From: Dermatophilaceae bacterium
GTDB taxonomy: Bacteria > Actinomycetota > Actinomycetes > Actinomycetales > Dermatophilaceae
Direction of reading: 5' to 3'
Assembly (NCBI GenBank): GCA_013361975.1
Contig: JABFXB010000441.1
Coordinates: forward strand, 1 to 16,575
Length of the DNA stretch: 16,575 bases
Positions within the stretch are counted from its first letter, which is position 1, and each line of letters starts with the position of its first letter. Both the position numbers and the translations under genes were made by a program. The notes beneath the pieces are model-generated. The model was not told the DNA's origin. It did no database searches and saw only the letters and a list, made by a program, of their open reading frames with translations. Of this stretch, positions 16,052 to 16,575 are shown in pieces.

Positions 16052-16057
16052 ACCCTA
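16052..16057 (-). promoter_or_regulatory. Candidate leaderless -10 for xth
   Basis: TAGGGT on the minus strand (16057 to 16052) ends 8 nt before the xth GTG at 16043. It is half of the inverted repeat CACCCTAG (16051-16058) / CTAGGGTG (16082-16089). Confidence 0.45.
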
Positions 16058-16059
16058 GA

Positions 16060-16071
16060 CCGCTGCAGCGG
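16060..16071. promoter_or_regulatory. 12-bp palindrome between the divergent xth and SDR promoters
   Basis: CCGCTGCAGCGG is a perfect palindrome between the two TAGGGT boxes. It could be an operator for a dimeric regulator of both genes, or a chance GC-rich palindrome; nothing else identifies a regulator. Confidence 0.35.
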
Positions 16072-16082
16072 CCGGATGTGCC

Positions 16083-16088
16083 TAGGGT
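16083..16088 (+). promoter_or_regulatory. Candidate leaderless -10 for the SDR gene
   Basis: TAGGGT (16083-16088) lies 7 nt before the ATG at 16096, the spacing expected when transcription starts at the start codon. It mirrors the xth box on the other strand. Confidence 0.45.
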
Positions 16089-16095
16089 GAGGCGC

Positions 16096-16575
16096 ATGGC
16101 TGCCGACCCGACGACGAACACGACGCAGGGCCCTCGACGACCGACGGCCCTCGTGACCGGTGCCAGCGCCGGCATCGGCCGCGAGTTCGCCCTCCAGCTG
16201 GCGGCGCGCGGGCACGACCTGGTGCTCGTCGCCCGCGACGCCGCCCGGCTCGAGGCGCTCGCCACGGAGCTGCGCCGCGACCACGGCATCGAGGTCGAGG
16301 TGCTGCCCGCCGACCTGTCCGACCGCGCCGCGCTCCAGAAGGTCGCCGACCGCCTGGCCGACGCCGCCCGCCCGGTCGACCTGCTCGTCAACAACGCCGG
16401 CTACGGGCTGCGGGGGCGGTTCCTGCGCAACGACATCGCGGTCGAGGAGGCTGCCTTCGACGTGCTCACCCGTGCCGTGCTCGTCCTCTCGCACGCCGGC
16501 GCCCAGGGCATGGTCGAGCGCGGTCACGGCGCGGTCGTCAACGTGTCGTCGGTCGCCGGCTACATCGCGTCGGGC
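16096..16575 (+). CDS. Short-chain dehydrogenase/reductase (SDR), 3' end beyond window
   Basis: 160 residues from ATG 16096, with no stop before the window ends. After a 15-residue variable N-terminus comes a Rossmann fold: TGASAGIG (21-28) is the classical-SDR nucleotide-binding motif, Arg47 in VLVARD suggests an NADP-preferring pocket, Asp73 lies in PADLSD, and NNAG occupies 99-102. NVSSVAGY (149-156) holds the catalytic Ser (probably Ser152); the YXXXK pair should follow about 13 residues on, outside the window. The substrate is unknown; the DltE/YdfG-like classical SDR layout with RFLRNDI is common in actinomycetes. It is divergent from xth with only 52 nt between start codons, so the two promoters are very close. 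Confidence 0.9.
   Translation, partial: MAADPTTNTTQGPRRPTALVTGASAGIGREFALQLAARGHDLVLVARDAARLEALATELRRDHGIEVEVLPADLSDRAALQKVADRLADAARPVDLLVNNAGYGLRGRFLRNDIAVEEAAFDVLTRAVLVLSHAGAQGMVERGHGAVVNVSSVAGYIASG

Noticed and set aside
16044..16394. Extension of the xth frame upstream of 16043
   Set aside because: It would overlap the divergent SDR gene, and the GTG at 16043 gives the canonical MRIATWNVNS start.

Overview
The window is very GC-rich (mostly G or C at codon third positions), with tightly packed genes, many GTG starts and stop/start overlaps. The dnaK-grpE-dnaJ-hspR order and an HspR-type operator before clpB mark it as an actinomycete (Actinomycetota). A member of the Micrococcales, perhaps near Intrasporangiaceae, is my guess from protein flavour only; no rRNA or marker gene here tests it.

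Layout. (1) 1-3645 is a heat-shock chaperone operon: the C-terminal two thirds of dnaK, then grpE (GTGA overlap), a dnaJ of the zinc-finger-less type, and the MerR-family repressor hspR. (2) 3764-7731 holds two related signalling genes: a roughly 1049-residue soluble hybrid histidine kinase whose receiver, PAS and GAF-like domains end in an ANTAR RNA-binding domain, and a 217-residue stand-alone GAF-like/ANTAR protein that resembles the kinase's last ~200 residues. (3) 7776-10406 is clpB, preceded by a perfect HAIR operator (GTTGAGT-N7-ACTCAAC) whose spacer contains the -35 of a GGAAT-N18-GTT promoter of the SigR/SigH type. (4) 10393-11714 (minus) is a two-gene unit: a membrane protein with a charged repeat tail, and a HAD hydrolase. 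(5) 11835-14292 (plus) is an LppX/LprAFG-family lipoprotein followed 7 nt later by a DHA2-type MFS transporter, the same arrangement as mycobacterial lprG-Rv1410c (P55). (6) 14356-16043 (minus) is exodeoxyribonuclease III overlapping an alpha/beta hydrolase. (7) From 16096 a divergent short-chain dehydrogenase runs off the window.

How the parts fit. HspR, encoded in the first operon, very probably represses clpB in trans through the HAIR site, and DnaK-GrpE-DnaJ plus ClpB form the disaggregation machine. The two ANTAR genes sit between these linked units. The kinase carries sensor, phosphotransfer, receiver and probable RNA-binding output in one polypeptide, comparable to an EutW/EutV pair fused with extra sensors. 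This is the most unusual system in the window. The lipoprotein/MFS pair points to export or surface placement of a lipidic molecule. No tRNA, rRNA, CRISPR array, insertion sequence or integrase was seen, and no gene-free stretch exceeds 300 bases.
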